A DNA stretch of 64,000 nt from the NCBI GenBank assembly GCA_008360975.2, contig CM039182.1, positions 107,374,443 to 107,438,442 on the forward strand, written 5' to 3'. This document shows, piece by piece, positions 9,805-22,470 of the stretch. Positions within the stretch are counted from its first letter, which is position 1. Each line of letters opens with the position of its first letter. The stretch comes from Lichenostomus cassidix. Taxonomy: Eukaryota; Chordata; Aves; Passeriformes; Meliphagidae. A program made the translations under genes and the position numbers. The notes below the pieces were generated by a model, which searched no databases, was not told the DNA's origin, and saw only the letters and a program-made list of their open reading frames with translations.

Positions 9805-12800
9805 TTTACTGAAGGTGTTGTTTTTCTTTTATTAGTATGAGAACAGATTTCACAGGAGAAAAAAAAGTTGTTGACACATAAAACACACACAAAAAAGAAA
9901 TATTTGACAAATTTGTTTCTCCTGTACTTTTGAATCAGTAAGATTGCATGATTTCGTGTTCAATTGCATTTTGTTTTAGAATTTTCTAGAAATTTTAAAC
10001 TTTTTAAATTGATCATTGTCTTATGAGTGCTCAATGGTGGGCAGAGAAGTTTTCAATATGCTGGCTTAGTATTTTATACTTACTAGTCTAAATGCATCCC
10101 AGAAGTTGGGATTTTGTTTTCAGGGGAGTTTGTCTTTGAACATGTATTCTGGCTGACATTTAGGTCATCTCATGCTTCTTGTTTCTGTGTATCTCTTAAT
10201 TTTCAGTGCCCCTAAAACAACTCAGCACCAGAAAAAACAAAACAAAGAAAACAAATTGCTAAATTTTTCCACTCTGACTAGGTCAATTGGGAACGAACTT
10301 CAGAAGTATAAATGGAGCAACATCACCTTGGAATATTTCTCAGACTTGTTGAGCTTGGCAGCTTAATTATCACCGGAAGAGAAGCAAAAATATAAATTGG
10401 TATTCTCAAATATGTGGAATGTCAGAAGCAGCCATCTTTTTAGGACCTTAAAGAAAGAATCAATCTTTTGGTCTTTTGAGATCTGAGCATATAGCGAAGA
10501 TGAAGTATGAAAACACACATGCTGGTCCCACAGCAGAAGTATAAGAAAAGCAAATATGAATCTGTTTTCTCTTTAATTTTGTACAGAGTGTTGTAAAAAT
10601 GTCTCAAGGAAGGCATCACTGATAGTTTTGCTGCTGACGTAATTCAGAATGCATATTCAATAATTTTTCCTGTTGAGCAAACACAGAGAGACAATCTCAT
10701 AAGCATCCTATCCTGCACCACAATTCATGAGGTGTCAAAATGATCTAGAGAATTTTTGTTTCATTTTTCTAAATAATGTAATTGGTATTCAAGAAAAGAA
10801 AGAAAAAAATGTTTTTACAGAGAAAAAAACATATTGCCTTCTATGTGTCACTGGCAAAATTTGTTTCAATATAGACTGCAAACTGATGAATGGTCAATAA
10901 ATTTTTCATAGACTTGAGATGAGATTTGCAGCTGAACGTTCAAGCATCACCATTGGAACTGGAAATTAAAGTTGCTATCAAAAGGACTGAGTATGAGTTA
11001 TAACTGTGAAGTAACACACAAGCTCTAATAAGCTCTAGGGGAGAAGGAAGTGAGTGGAAAGGACAAGAAACAGGATTCATGTTACTTAGCTTGTTCTTTT
11101 AGGGTGAAACTCACTCCAAGAGGATTAAAGGAACCTTTCTGCTGTGAGAAGACAATATTGAGAAATGTCAAACAACTCCAAGTAAACCTCCTAGTATGAA
11201 ATGAACATTTTGAGGCAACCAATGCCAACTCTGCCCATTAAGTCAGTGAATTAGGTAATAAAAATATCACACAACACTTACGGGACAGATAGGCCAAAAT
11301 CATGTAGTATATGGCAAACAACATTCATTTTTGGTTCCTCATTGAACTATGCTGAATTCAGATCCACTAAATAGAAAACTAAAAGTATCCAAACATTATC
11401 TTTTTTCTTATCCACATAGGCCTCTGTGTCTCATTCATTTTTAATGCATTTCCTACCTAGCCTTTTCAAAACAACCTCTTTGCCATGTGTGTTTATGGTG
11501 TCCTATTACAAAAATTCATCGTATTTTGAATCTAAAAATCAGTCAGAGTAAACAGACAATTTTATTGTGTGACAGAGGAAAAGTATATATATAGGGGCAG
11601 ATCAGTTCTGTCATTCTGCATTGAGTGCAGGTTCAGGAGCCCTTTTTATCAGCAGATCCTAGAAAAATGACTTATTTTCATGAACAAATAAATTTCATGA
11701 ACAAATGCCATTTAAACAAACAAGAATGATTATAAGCATAATCAAAAATGCATCTAGCTATATTAAATGTGTTGACTGTAATTGCTATAACAAACCATTA
11801 CAATCTTACTTGTCTTCCAAACTTTTATTTAGAGATCTGTGATTTATAAAAAACATTGCATGTGAATTCTTGTTTTTTCTTTCTCCAGTTTTCCTCCTTC
11901 CAAACAAATAATCATCCACTTCTGTACGTGTCTGACAACTTCACAAAATTTTTTAGTTCACGGGGAAAAAGACAAAAACCCTTTAATCCTTTATGCACTT
12001 ATCTGGGTATTTGATGCTCAAAGAGTTTTGGGTTATTTATTTTGCTGAATATTACATTACATACACTTAATAATATCTGTACTTGAGTCATCTAACCTAT
12101 ATAAAGGCAACCAATTTTTTAAAAGGTACATTATATTCCTTTCGGGCATGCTGCAATAGAGGAGGTTTTTCATTTTTTTAAATAATTTGCATAGTCATCT
12201 AGAAATAATTTTCTGAGCTTAAGTACCTTTCTGTGTAGTACTTTCTCACATCTGTCTTCTTTAAGTGATTTGTACTCTTTACTTTAAAATGAAAAATCTG
12301 GAAGTTAATGAGTATCAGCTCATCCTTTACTCTTGTTAAACACTTCAAAATATTCCCTCAGAAATTATTCTACTTCCATTAGTAGAAATTTTGAATCCTC
12401 AAGAGAGAAAGGATTACTGTTGCTTTTGAAGACTGCTGCTCTCTGACTTCATGTAGTGACACCAGAGTTGAAGACAAAAGCTTAAGAAAAATAATAAAAT
12501 AGGCAAAATTAACTCAAAGGAAAAAAAATGATTGAGCCAAATTATATGAGCAGGCTAAAGCCTGTGGATCCACTAGATGCTGGATGTGGAGACTAGCTAC
12601 TGGAGTGGTGATGGTGCTTCCTTCTCCTGCCTCAAGCCATTCCATGATCTGAGAAATGCTCGTTATTCCTCAGCCTTTACAAACTCCACCTGGGTTGAGC
12701 TCCTCTAGAGTTTATCCGAAACACAGTGTGTTCCCAGGAACTGGTGCTTTCTAATGAGCGCCTGGGTTGTAACTAACAGCCTTAGAAACTTATTTTCTTT

Positions 12801-12879
12801 GCCTGAATAACAACCTCAATGAAATAACATTTTCATTATCAAAATGTCAAAGAAAGTTACTGACCAGCATTGCATCCAG
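9805..12879. other. AT-rich unique noncoding DNA
   Basis: No genes or recognised repeats. Only one frame exceeds 60 codons (10172-10366, plus), with Lys/Asn/Gln-rich chance content. A mildly GC-richer block at 12540-12760 precedes the LTR-like sequence and could belong to the same old repeat. Confidence 0.5.
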
Positions 12880-13410
12880 GATGGAAAATTACTTTGACTG
12901 AAACCAGATCTCTTGAGACCCTATAAGCAGCAGTCCCAAGTGAGACCCTTTGAGCTGTCCTGGACTACAGCAGGGTGCAAACAGCAAACTCCCACTGAGC
13001 GGGATGCATCTTGGTGCTAGGGAGGTCTCAAGTTTGCTTTATCTGGAGGACTGATGAATGATGATGAGGATGGATCTTGGGCTGATACCCCCACTCCTCC
13101 AGACTCAACCCTTCACCCACTAAGAAGATGCAAAGGTATCCAAAGTGAGTACCTCACTGTACTAGAGGGGAATTTCTCACCCTTACCCCAGCCCCGAAAT
13201 AAATAGTTTGGGTTTACTTCAGTTTTTATTTTGGATTTTTGTTTTCTTTTTCTCTGTGGTTTACCATCTAACTAGTGGTAGAGTGAACCTGGACAACAAA
13301 CTTTGTTGTGCTTTTCCTTTTATATTAAACCTGCTTTTGCTGATGAATTTGCTGGTAATTTTTAAGTGATGTTAAAGAATGCATTCGAGACATGGTCCAG
13401 GCGTTATATT
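12880..13410 (+). mobile_element. Probable old LTR-like repeat
   Basis: The block is GC-richer than its surroundings at first, then T-rich, and it resembles from memory a dispersed bird LTR. Elements seen: a segment about 'GACCCTATAAGCAGCAGTCC' (12920-12939), an 'ACTCCCACTGAGCGGG' stretch, a polyadenylation-type AATAAA at 13198-13203, and an end region near 'GAGACATGGTCCAGGCGTTA' (13387-13406). No TG...CA ends or target-site duplication could be fixed, no internal retroviral coding is present, and the orientation is inferred from the AATAAA and T-rich 3' half. It could instead be another class of interspersed repeat. Confidence 0.45.
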
Positions 13411-14536
13411 TCATGTTTGGCAATTTCTTTCTGTATATTAGAATATAAATGTCCTGTTAAAATAAAGGCTTTTTCAGTCTTTTCCCCTTGTGATCCTGCT
13501 CAAGTCCTTACTTTTCTAATCCTTTAATAGAGCATTTTACTTGCTTCACTTTCAATGTTTTCTGTTAAACAGCTTAATTCTTTAACATCTACTTCTGACC
13601 AGGGCAATTGTATGCTCTTTCTGAGTGATATAAATCTATGAAAATTGTCTTTTGAGGATAGAGAAAATAATATGTATGATTGCCACTGATGAGACATTAT
13701 CCGAGCAGAAAATTTTCAAATTTCATAAAGTTGCAGTGCTACAATGGTACTGAAAAACAACACCAAACTAGCAAAGTGTGTATAAGCAGATTTCCCTGGA
13801 CCATATTCATTCATGGTATCTCTTCCGCCTATAGTTTTCAGTTAAAGTGTATTATTGTAGAGAGGAATCCACGAAATACGTTGTATTCAGCTGTAGACAT
13901 CATGACCTCTGAGACACTCTTAATTTGGGAAGTTTTCTCATGGAATAAATACCAAAGGAAAAAGAAATCATTGTGAGATTTCTGAAATGTAGTGCAGAGT
14001 CAAACATTATTTTACTGAGCTCCTCCTCACAGGGTAAGCCCCTGAGGTCTAACACAAGAATGTTTTAGTCCTGATGTAAAATGTGACTACATTCTGAACT
14101 CCAAGTGGTCAGCAGAACTGATGGAATCACTACACCGTTCCTGCTATTTCAACAAATGAATTAAACAAAGGATAAGTGGTGTACTATGCAACAAGAAGTG
14201 GTCTTGGATACAGCAATGTGGCATGAATAAGCAAAAAAGCAGAAAAAAGTAATAGATTTAAAAGAAGCATGAAAGTGTTAATATTGTTAGAGATGTCTGG
14301 ATTATGATTCTCAAGATCTAGCAATATGAGAACATTCTCAAGAGGAGACAGTCTAGGGTCCAGTAGTTAATCAAGCTTCAAAAGGATAGTCTTACATGGG
14401 ATCAGTCTTTGCTTTATAAAGAACAAGACTTGGTTAGGTTAATAGCTGAAAATAATTGTTGCAGTTCCTGCCTGGGCATTATGTATTCCAGTTCTGTTTC
14501 TCAGCAAACACATCAAACCCCATCAACCCACTCCAG
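13411..14536. other. Unique noncoding DNA
   Basis: No recognised feature. A 98-codon plus-strand frame at 13680-13976 has no family resemblance and no convincing splice sites. Confidence 0.5.
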
Positions 14537-14649
14537 TCATCTTCTAATCTGCTTTCTCAAAGCTTCCTCAAATCTTCCACCAGACTTTTGGAGCAAATAC
14601 TGCAGGTTTTTCATCTTCACTCTCTCTGGCACACGAACAGGAGAAGCAC
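14537..14649 (-). other. Exon-like segment: acceptor, short ORF, stop
   Basis: Read on the minus strand, a pyrimidine-rich stretch ending TTCTTCCTGTTTTCCAG (14650-14666) is followed by 113 bases that are open until a TGA at 14537-14539. The frame gives about 36 residues starting at GASPVRVPERVKMKNLQYLL and ending EEALRKQIRR. The product is hydrophilic, charged and of mixed composition, as expected for the C-terminal end of a helical protein and unlike most chance frames here. The exon would start in phase 1. A 156-codon frame (14409-14879) overlaps on the plus strand, so strand is not certain. I do not recognise the protein. It may be chance, a last coding exon, or an alternative exon. Confidence 0.25.
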
Positions 14650-17600
14650 CTGGAAAACAGGAAGAAGAGGAGAACAGAGGTGTTATCATTTTCTTGAAGA
14701 GTTCAGAAATGAAACAAAATTGTTCTAACATTTGGCACTTTTCTGGTTCTCTTCTTTTGCTATATTTGTTTCCCAGAGGGAGCTGGAAGGGCTTAGTTGA
14801 AGGAAAAAGGCTCAGCCTGCTTTTCCATCAGCAATTGTTGATTGCTATTCACCGAAAATGTGTGACAAAAAATTATTAAATGGTTCCTCCAGCCAGGATT
14901 AAGACAGAGTATGACATTTGCAGTATCTATTGGTAGGTCCTTATTTGTTTATAAATGATGCAAAAATATTTCCAAGTTTACAGAGGCATCCTCCACATAA
15001 TCATAATTGTAGAACAACAATTTTCCAGAAGAAACATGTCCATAGTTATAAATTCATTTCTAATCTAAATCCAGAGATTGATTGAAGAAAATGTGTATTC
15101 AGGTTATTTGAAACCTAAGTATGGAAGTGAATCAGAAATTAATGAAGATATAACAGAGTGGAAAAACTTTTCATTCAGCCTCAGCATTCACCCTTTTTGA
15201 GAAGATGTAACCCCCATATTCCTTTTCCTCCAAAGCCAGAATAAAGATTCCTCGGTACTAAACCAGAATTCTTCTTTTTTATTACCTTTTAATTTCTGAG
15301 ATAGAAAACCAGAAGTAACAATGTCCCAATCACTGCAGCTGCAGATTCAATATTCTCATTTCAGTAATATTCCTAATTTCACTGACATGCACATTGCTAA
15401 AGGATTTTCACATAGAATTTTCCCTGTTTCCCACAGGCCTTAATTCTTAATCTGTTACTCAGATGAATGTACTGTCTTCTTTTCAAAAGAATAATACAAA
15501 AATTCAGGTGGTTTGGTTTCCTTTTTTTTTTTACTTTTATAATTAAATATTTTCTTGTTGAATCTTCTCTATTAATTTTGTATTCCTTCAGACCTCTGAA
15601 TGTATAACCTAGCTAAAATAAAGTTTAGGCAAATCTGGCCTTTCTGGTTTTTATTTGGAAACACACTCAAGATATAAAAATTCCTTCCCACCCTATTCTC
15701 AGCATGATAAACTGCACTATTTTGGTGTGATGTATTAACTCATTCTGCTAAAATGAGGCAAGGATGGAGCGACAACTTCAAGGAGTCATGTAAAACAAAT
15801 ATCTTAAAAGGTAGAAACTCTCAAGACCAAAAAACATTACTGTGAAAGTCTTCTAGCATTGGTAATAAAAATTATGGGTTTTTTTAATGTTGCTTTATTT
15901 TTTTCTCTCCCCGCTAGATGCAAAAAAAGTTCCAACTATTTTCTCAGCTATTAAATTCCTCTTTCATGAGATATGAAAAGGGTGGTTTTTCACAGTTTTT
16001 ATTGTTTGGTGGTTTTTGGGTTTTTTTGGAAAAAACAAGGGGCGGTGTTGGGGTGAGTGGGAGGAATTATTTGACTTCCGAGTCTTCTGATGGGGAAAAT
16101 TGCTGTAAGATGGAGCTTTTAAGAGTATATTTACAATTTTCTCCTCATTTCAAAACAAAGACCTTTGACAAGCTTGTCTTGGAGATATTTAATTGTAGCT
16201 TACTTGGTAATGATTATACTAATTCTAAACTCCTTTTTAAATAATACTATTTATGTTTGTCAAGGAAGATCCCCAGTTCTGCTAAGGTTTTAGAGATAAT
16301 AAACCAATGTTATCTTCCAGACATGAATAACACATTTCAGAGTTTCTTCAAGAATATCAAAGTCACAGTTATTATAAACAATTTAGAAAATCTGTTATTT
16401 GATAAAGGATTTACTGAATTTCCTGTTTCTCTTAGACAGTCATAATCTCTATTTTTACACCTATTTAATATGAAGTATGACCACAAGTGAAATCTTGAAT
16501 TCTGTTCTGTAGAGTATTTTAACTCCTGTCTAGCTATTTATCACAAAAAAAGAAAGAACAAATTATATCTTTGTGAATCCACCTCTTACTTTTTTAGTGT
16601 TTCTCCTAGTCTTATAGGCAATTTAAGCCTCACATGTGCTGATAACTTCCTTTTTATGTAAATTTTTTGTCTATGCCTTTCAAAGGAATTTTACTTCTGA
16701 GAAACTAGTTCTTAAAGCAGGCACTGAGGTATCAGGTATCTAGGTTAGCTTCAGGCACTGAACAGTGACTAAAACTGCCAGCTGTTTGGCTTTTGGACTA
16801 ATACTGTCTCCCTGCAAACTATGTGTAAGAGAAATTTCTCTTGACTCTTTGCACGTGCAATATGAATGCCTCACTAATCAAGGCTCACAAGTCCCGTTGC
16901 CAATGATGCTAGAATGGTTCCTTGGATGGGTCATACTGCACCTGGTTTTGCTCATGTTGCTCTGAATATAAAATAAAATAAAATAAAAAATCAATAAATT
17001 TATCTCATGTTTCAGCCTTCACCAAAAAATCTAGTGGTTTGGTTATCTACCAGCATCCTCCATGGAGATATTTCCTTTAGTAGCAGCACCAGCTGAACCA
17101 TTTTTCCCTTCACCCTTCAATCTGTGAGCCTTCTGCCCTTCTGTTGTCCCTCAGTTGTGACTGGACAAAAGTTTTTGGGCGATGGTGGACAAATACATCA
17201 GAACACGTAAAGTAATACCCCCTGTCCTTTTGCCGCAAACCACCCCCCCGCCAAAAAAAAAAAAAAAGGCAGGAAGTAATTCCAGTGGGGGAAATGATGG
17301 TGTAACATCTTTTTTTTCCATGGTCCCCAAGGGAAACAAAATTCTTTTGCCCTCTTCTTTAAAAGTCAATTCTCCCAATATCTTTTAATTTATCTCTTGT
17401 CATATTTAAGAGTCATCGTCACTAAAATCTCCAAAACAGACTTGACATGGATGAACATCCCTAAAGCCAGCTGGGATATTATTCTAACTAAATAACGTAC
17501 ATTTAATCTGCCTCATTGCAACATCTATTCTCATGGTTGCTCTCTGTAACTTCTTCACTTTCACACTTTGTTGTATTTCTATCTGGCATTCTACTTGAAT

Positions 17601-20325
17601 GACCTTTTGAAAGTCCATCTAGTGAAAAATACAGTAGTTCACCAGCTGGATAGCACACTTCCAGTACACCTTCACACTACCTCCGTGTTGTTTGTCACAC
17701 AATGGTGCTTAACCTTTAAAACTCTGGGATATGTTATGGTGATTTCTTCTTGCCTTCTTTGGTTAGTTCCTAACTGATATTAGGCAGAGGCCAGCTGTGA
17801 ACTGCTGAATGAACAGCACAATGATATAGTAAAGGTAGTTTGAGGGGGTTGAGGGACCTTTGTCAGTTATATGACTTTTCTCAGAAGGATATGATCTCCC
17901 CTGCAACTCCCTGCACTAATGACAATGCTAACAATAAGCACTCTCAGTAAGGCATCAGAGACTCTTAATTTTTACCTCCTCTCCAGGGTAATTTTGACTG
18001 AAGCTAGTGACCTCCCCAGCAGGCTGCAAAGCATATCTTTTAAGTAAAAAATTTAGAAAAAGTGTATAGGAGGAAAGAAGTACTTTTGTGGAGGTTAAAA
18101 CACATTGGTGGATGCAGTCAGTCACTGTTGATATTAAACGCAGGTGCAAACCACAGGCACATCACACCAACCAAAACAAGGGGAATTCGTGAATCCACAC
18201 TGAAATTTGAGCAGCTTAGATGGAGTTACTTTGCCCAGTGCAGTTTTCAAAGCTGTGAGTAAGAAAAAACGCAGAGAAACTGTGAAAGCAGTTGTTGACA
18301 GGTGTTGTACAGACAATCAGAAGTTGTTGTGTGGAGTTCAATAGGAAGAACCTCAGGGTTCAGGCAGAAACTCTTTTACATTTCACAGTAGGGGGACACC
18401 TTTTTGTAAGATTCCTCCTGTATCCAGAAGTAACTGCACATCTTTTATAGATAAACATAATTGCAACAAGATATCTATTTTCATCATGCAATACTTGCTA
18501 ATTACTGCATTATGTTAAAAGGCTAGCAAATGTAAGGATCAACTATTCAGAGAGTTCATCTTTCAGTCATAATGTTTGAGAACCAAGTTACTTGGGAAAG
18601 CCAGGACATAAGTAATGGCTAGATCCTTTCCCCTTCCTTTCCCTTACTTCCCTTCCCACCACTCCCCTTCCCTCCCTTGTCCTTCTTTCGAATAAAATGC
18701 ATGTATTTATTTTCAGCTGTGCTATCAGACTGTATCTTCCTCTGCTAACCCCAGCTTTCTGAAATAGCATCTTCACAAATCTCTTTCTGAAGGATGAAAT
18801 CAGTCCAATTATTTGCTTGCCAATAGCATTTTTTAAATTATTATTATTTTGTGACCCAAATGACTTAGAGACAAAAAACTGCTAATGCTTTTTCTGTGTT
18901 CTCCTGTCACTGGGAGAAAAGCCAAGCCCAGCTGCCTTTTTATCCTTTCCTACACTGGATAGCATTACTCTCTCTCCTTGGTGAGGAGGTCTTTGCTAGT
19001 GAGCTGTAGAGCTGTAAGCTTATTCTCAGTTTCTGGATACCTCTGAGATACAAAGAACTCATAATATATTTTGATGTCCACTCAGGTTAATTTTGAGGTA
19101 CACCTTTGACAGTGCAGAGAGCTATATTTCTAACAACATGGAGGCACTGCAGTTATCAAATTATGGTTGGAGGGAGGAAAGTTTAAAGGTGTTTGAAATT
19201 TTTTATTCTGAGGAGTAGAAAAGTTATAGAGATGGTTTTATCACTGTTGTTTAGCATCTTAATATATACCGCAATGGATTTAAAAAAAAAAGTTGTGATT
19301 ATTAAATAAAATTATATAAATTTTGGAAAGCAGTCTTCTCCTTCTGTGGCATGGGAATCACCTGTATTACTGGACAAGCACACTAAGGATGCTGCTTCTC
19401 TATATTTAAATGCAGAAAAGAAATAATGAGGCCATTTATGAAGATGAATGTCACACTAAAGGCATTAGACAGCACTTCAGTTTTATGTAGTGCATAAGCT
19501 TAGTCGATATTATCACCCATAGACACAAATTACAGTATGTGACACCTGGACTCTTTAGATCTAGTACAACCAATTACTTGGAAGAAGTGCACTGAGTCTT
19601 GCACACAGATTTTCAGTTTCAAGCTTTTGAAGACTGGAGTTGAACCCATAAATGCACAGCTAAACCTTTCATGTTCCTTACCAGAGTACCTGTTTTGGGC
19701 TATCAAGCTGCTGAAGTAAACAAAGAAGTAATTTAAAACTGCAGAAGCAGGTTTTCAACAGGTGCAAGCTGATCAAGCCTTATCAATTTAGGTGCAATTT
19801 TGGTTTGCCTGTTGCTTGCATGTATGAGGAGTAAATCTGTAAAGTCACACCAACATGGAATGAGAGGAGATCCAACAGATCCACAGCCTTTAGAAGAGGA
19901 AATTACTGCTGATGAGACAGACTCATTCTCATGATTATGTATCTCTACTCTTTTTATCACAGACTACCATTGCTGACAAAATACATTCACTGTTTGAATT
20001 TTTTTAAAGGCCTTTAATGGAGAATCAGAAGCCTTGCACTGAATCTTTGGCTTAAAGATACTATCTAAAGTAAAATGTCCCCCCCAAAAATTCAGAAAGC
20101 ATTGATTGTTTTTCCTATTAAAATATTTTTAAATTTTGAGACACTTTCCATCAAATCAAAATGATCTGGTTGAACTATTTTGTGTTTTTCTGAATTTACA
20201 AGATTAGTACAGTATGAAAAAGGGAAAAATATCCTCAGTGAAACATTGTTTGGATGTTAGTACAACATGTGCGGGAAACTAGTGATAGTTGTCTAAAAGC
20301 TCTGAACATGGCCTATGACTGACTG
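14650..20325. other. AT-rich unique noncoding DNA with short simple repeats
   Basis: No gene recognised. Simple sequence includes (AAAAT)n near 16968-16988, an A15 run at 17253-17267 preceded by a C-run, and a pyrimidine-rich tract at about 18627-18690. Frames of 60-108 codons (for example 15918-16244 plus) run through T- and G-rich sequence and look like chance. Confidence 0.5.
18627..18690. repeat. Degenerate polypyrimidine tract
   Basis: An almost pure C/T stretch with irregular CCCTTCC units on the plus strand, broken by a few A. It has no regular period and no evident function. Confidence 0.7.
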
Positions 20326-20943
20326 TGTCCTGGTTTCAGCTGGGACAGAATAAATTTTCTCCTTAGTAGCTGGTCCAGTGCTGTAGTTTGAATTTAGCAT
20401 GAGAATAATACTGATAACACACTGATGTTTTAGCTGATGCTCAGCAGTGCTTACGCTAAGCCAAAGACTTTCCTGTTTCCCATGCTCTACCAGTGACCAG
20501 ATGTGCAAGAAGCCAGGATGGAGCAGAGGCAGGACAGCTGACCCAAACTGTCCAAAGGGATATTCCATATCACAGGGCACCATGCTCAGTAAACAAACTG
20601 GGGCAATTTCCCATAATGGGGCCATTCATTGCTAGGGTGTGGCTTGGTCATTGGTCAGCAGGGATTGAGCAGTTGTGTATCACTTGTGTTTCTTGGGTTT
20701 TATTCCTCTCTCTCTCTCTCCTTTTCATTACAATTGCTATTACTTTTATAATTATTATAATAATTATTATTATCATCATTAGTGTTTTTGGTTTTATTTT
20801 GTTTCAATTCTTAAATTGTTCTTATCTCAACCCTCAAGGTTTAACATTTTTCTTTCAATTTTTCTCCCTTCCAACAGGGCCAGGGGGAAAATGAGCAACT
20901 CGATGTGTGGTGCTTTGTTGCTGGCTGAGGTTAGAACACCACA
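20326..20943 (+). mobile_element. Solo LTR of an avian ERVL-type endogenous retrovirus
   Basis: This 618-base block begins TGTCCTGGTTTCAGCTGGGA and ends in CCACA, giving the TG...CA ends of a long terminal repeat. Internal landmarks match, from memory, a very common bird ERVL LTR: 'GATAACACACTGATGTTTTAG' near 20413-20433, 'GACAGCTGACCCAAACTG' near 20533-20550, a (TC)n run at about 20706-20722, an (ATT)n-like stretch at 20744-20780, 'CTTATCTCAACCCTCAAGG' near 20821-20839, and a closing 'GTGGTGCTTTGTTGCTGGCTG' (20907-20927). No gag, pol or env lies beside it, so it is a solo LTR left by recombination between the two ends of a provirus. The five bases on each side (GACTG, GTAGG) do not match, so no target-site duplication is seen. 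Frames inside it (110 codons minus, 133 codons plus) are not genes. Confidence 0.85.
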
Positions 20944-22079
20944 GTAGGTGAAGCACTGTGTTTATTTCTTTTTCCTTATTCTGCAAAATATTTGTACAAA
21001 TATTTACCAGGCTCTCAAACTAGCAGTACTCAAGACAGAGAAGCCTTTAGTGTGCAAAAGAAATAAGTAGCAAAGTCTAAATAATGTTGCTCAGACTGCA
21101 AGTCAGATTTGTAGTGTGTTCCTCCTTCTGAAAGAGTAATTATTTTAGTAATTGTTCTAAACACTGCAACATCACTTAGTTAAATGGAAATATTTTGAAT
21201 AATCACCATATGATACCAGAGCACTTTACTTTAAGACTGGTGCTGTTTCCAGTTCCTAGAATAACAATGCCTCATCGACAGATTACTTTAGATATGTCCA
21301 CACTAGGAAGCTGAATCTGTAGCTAGTATGATTAATTATATACATATTTGCTCTGATTTTTCAGCCCAACTCTTATCCCTTGTTCACATGTACTCTCCCT
21401 GTTTTGGTTACTATGGTGAAATTACCTTACATCAGAAGCTAAAGAGAAATTCCAAATGAGATTTCTGATGGAAAGGGATAAATTGATTTCCTGAAAATCT
21501 TCAGCAACTCTGTAGAAATCATTTATCTTGTTAACATGAAGTCTAGGGTAGAGCAACTTTCCATGTTTGGCATTACAAATTTCAAAGCAATGTTCCAAGA
21601 TGCCTGAAATGGTTTCAACAAAGCAATGACTTCTGTTTTTCCACATCATCCACTGCAAGGAAGCCTAATAGCTCACAGAATCACTGAAACAATGTTTGCG
21701 ACTCCATTCCCTTTAGTTGTCAGTCTGCATAGCTTTAGAGAAAGGCTTTTATCAGGCAGAAGACTGCTTCTGGCCTCAGAGCTTCAGATTTTGGGGCCAA
21801 ATTACTATGGGATAAAGAGGCATAAGCTTGATAACTCAGTGCCTTCTGCACACTTAGAACTTTGCTTTCTTCATCACACCACACACAACAATTCCTCATA
21901 TACAACCAAATTCAATCCTGCAAACAGCTCTTCACTAGTACCTTAGATTACTTTCAAGTTAATGCTGCATTTTTTCCAGCCATAACCTCCACTTTATCTC
22001 TTTCAGGTGTAAACAAAACACAAACAGTGCCTGTTCTTTTTCCTATTTAATCAAAGCAGTTTTTCCTTATTTTCTTCTG
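20944..22079. other. Unique DNA around an exon-like segment
   Basis: Apart from the exon-like stretch at 21426-21652 nothing was recognised. The 106-codon plus-strand frame at 21626-21946 has no recognisable content. Confidence 0.45.
21426..21652 (-). other. Exon-like segment with acceptor and donor
   Basis: On the minus strand a short pyrimidine tract and acceptor (GGCTTCCTTGCAG, 21653-21665) opens a 227-base stretch with one uninterrupted frame of 75 codons. It closes at a donor of the form AAG|GTAATT at 21424-21425. The phase is 0 at entry and 2 at exit. The product is of mixed composition, including ILEHCFEICNAKHGKLLYPR and DFYRVAEDFQEI. The other two frames of this strand contain stops. 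I recognise no domain. It cannot be spliced directly to 14537-14649, because the phases differ, so any gene would need further exons. Chance remains possible, since the splice motifs are short and AT-rich DNA supplies many. Confidence 0.28.
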
Positions 22080-22470
22080 AGTCTGGCTAAATTAACTGAA
22101 ATGACCTGCAAGGTTGTTGCTATCTCCAGACTGGATCAGAGAATGCAGGCATTGCACGACAATCTACTTTAATCCCATTACAGCCATGTCACTCCTAGGC
22201 CTTCATTGTGATTAGACAATTAGATACCAATGGCTTTCTAATAGATTTATTACAAGGCATTAGCTCATGAAAATTCTGCAGTGTTAGCTGCTTGCCTTTT
22301 TGTTATAATGAGAAATGAAACACTGTCACGGGAATCTGTTAATTTAATTGCTTCCATAACAATGTTAGGAGTGGTAGTGGAAGAAATTAAACATGATTTG
22401 CTGCTGAGGCTAACCTGCTCCATGAGTTAGCCTTGTGGCTATTTGCAGAAGCACTTTAGCTATTACATAA
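22080..22470. other. Candidate conserved noncoding element
   Basis: This unique block is free of simple repeats and has balanced composition. It carries homeodomain-type AT cores such as 'GATTAGACAATTAGAT' (22210-22225) and 'TCTGTTAATTTAATTGC' (22335-22351). Its texture resembles vertebrate developmental enhancers, but no alignment was possible, so conservation is conjecture. Confidence 0.25.

Noticed and set aside
20744..20785. Shared word ATCATCATTAGTGT with the (ATT)n run at 56400-56430, suggesting a second LTR copy
   Set aside because: Both words sit in decaying ATT/ATC simple sequence and no other LTR landmark is found near 56400.
20447..20894. 133-codon and other ORFs inside the solo LTR
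   Set aside because: They cross LTR sequence and its simple repeats; no retroviral protein motif is present.
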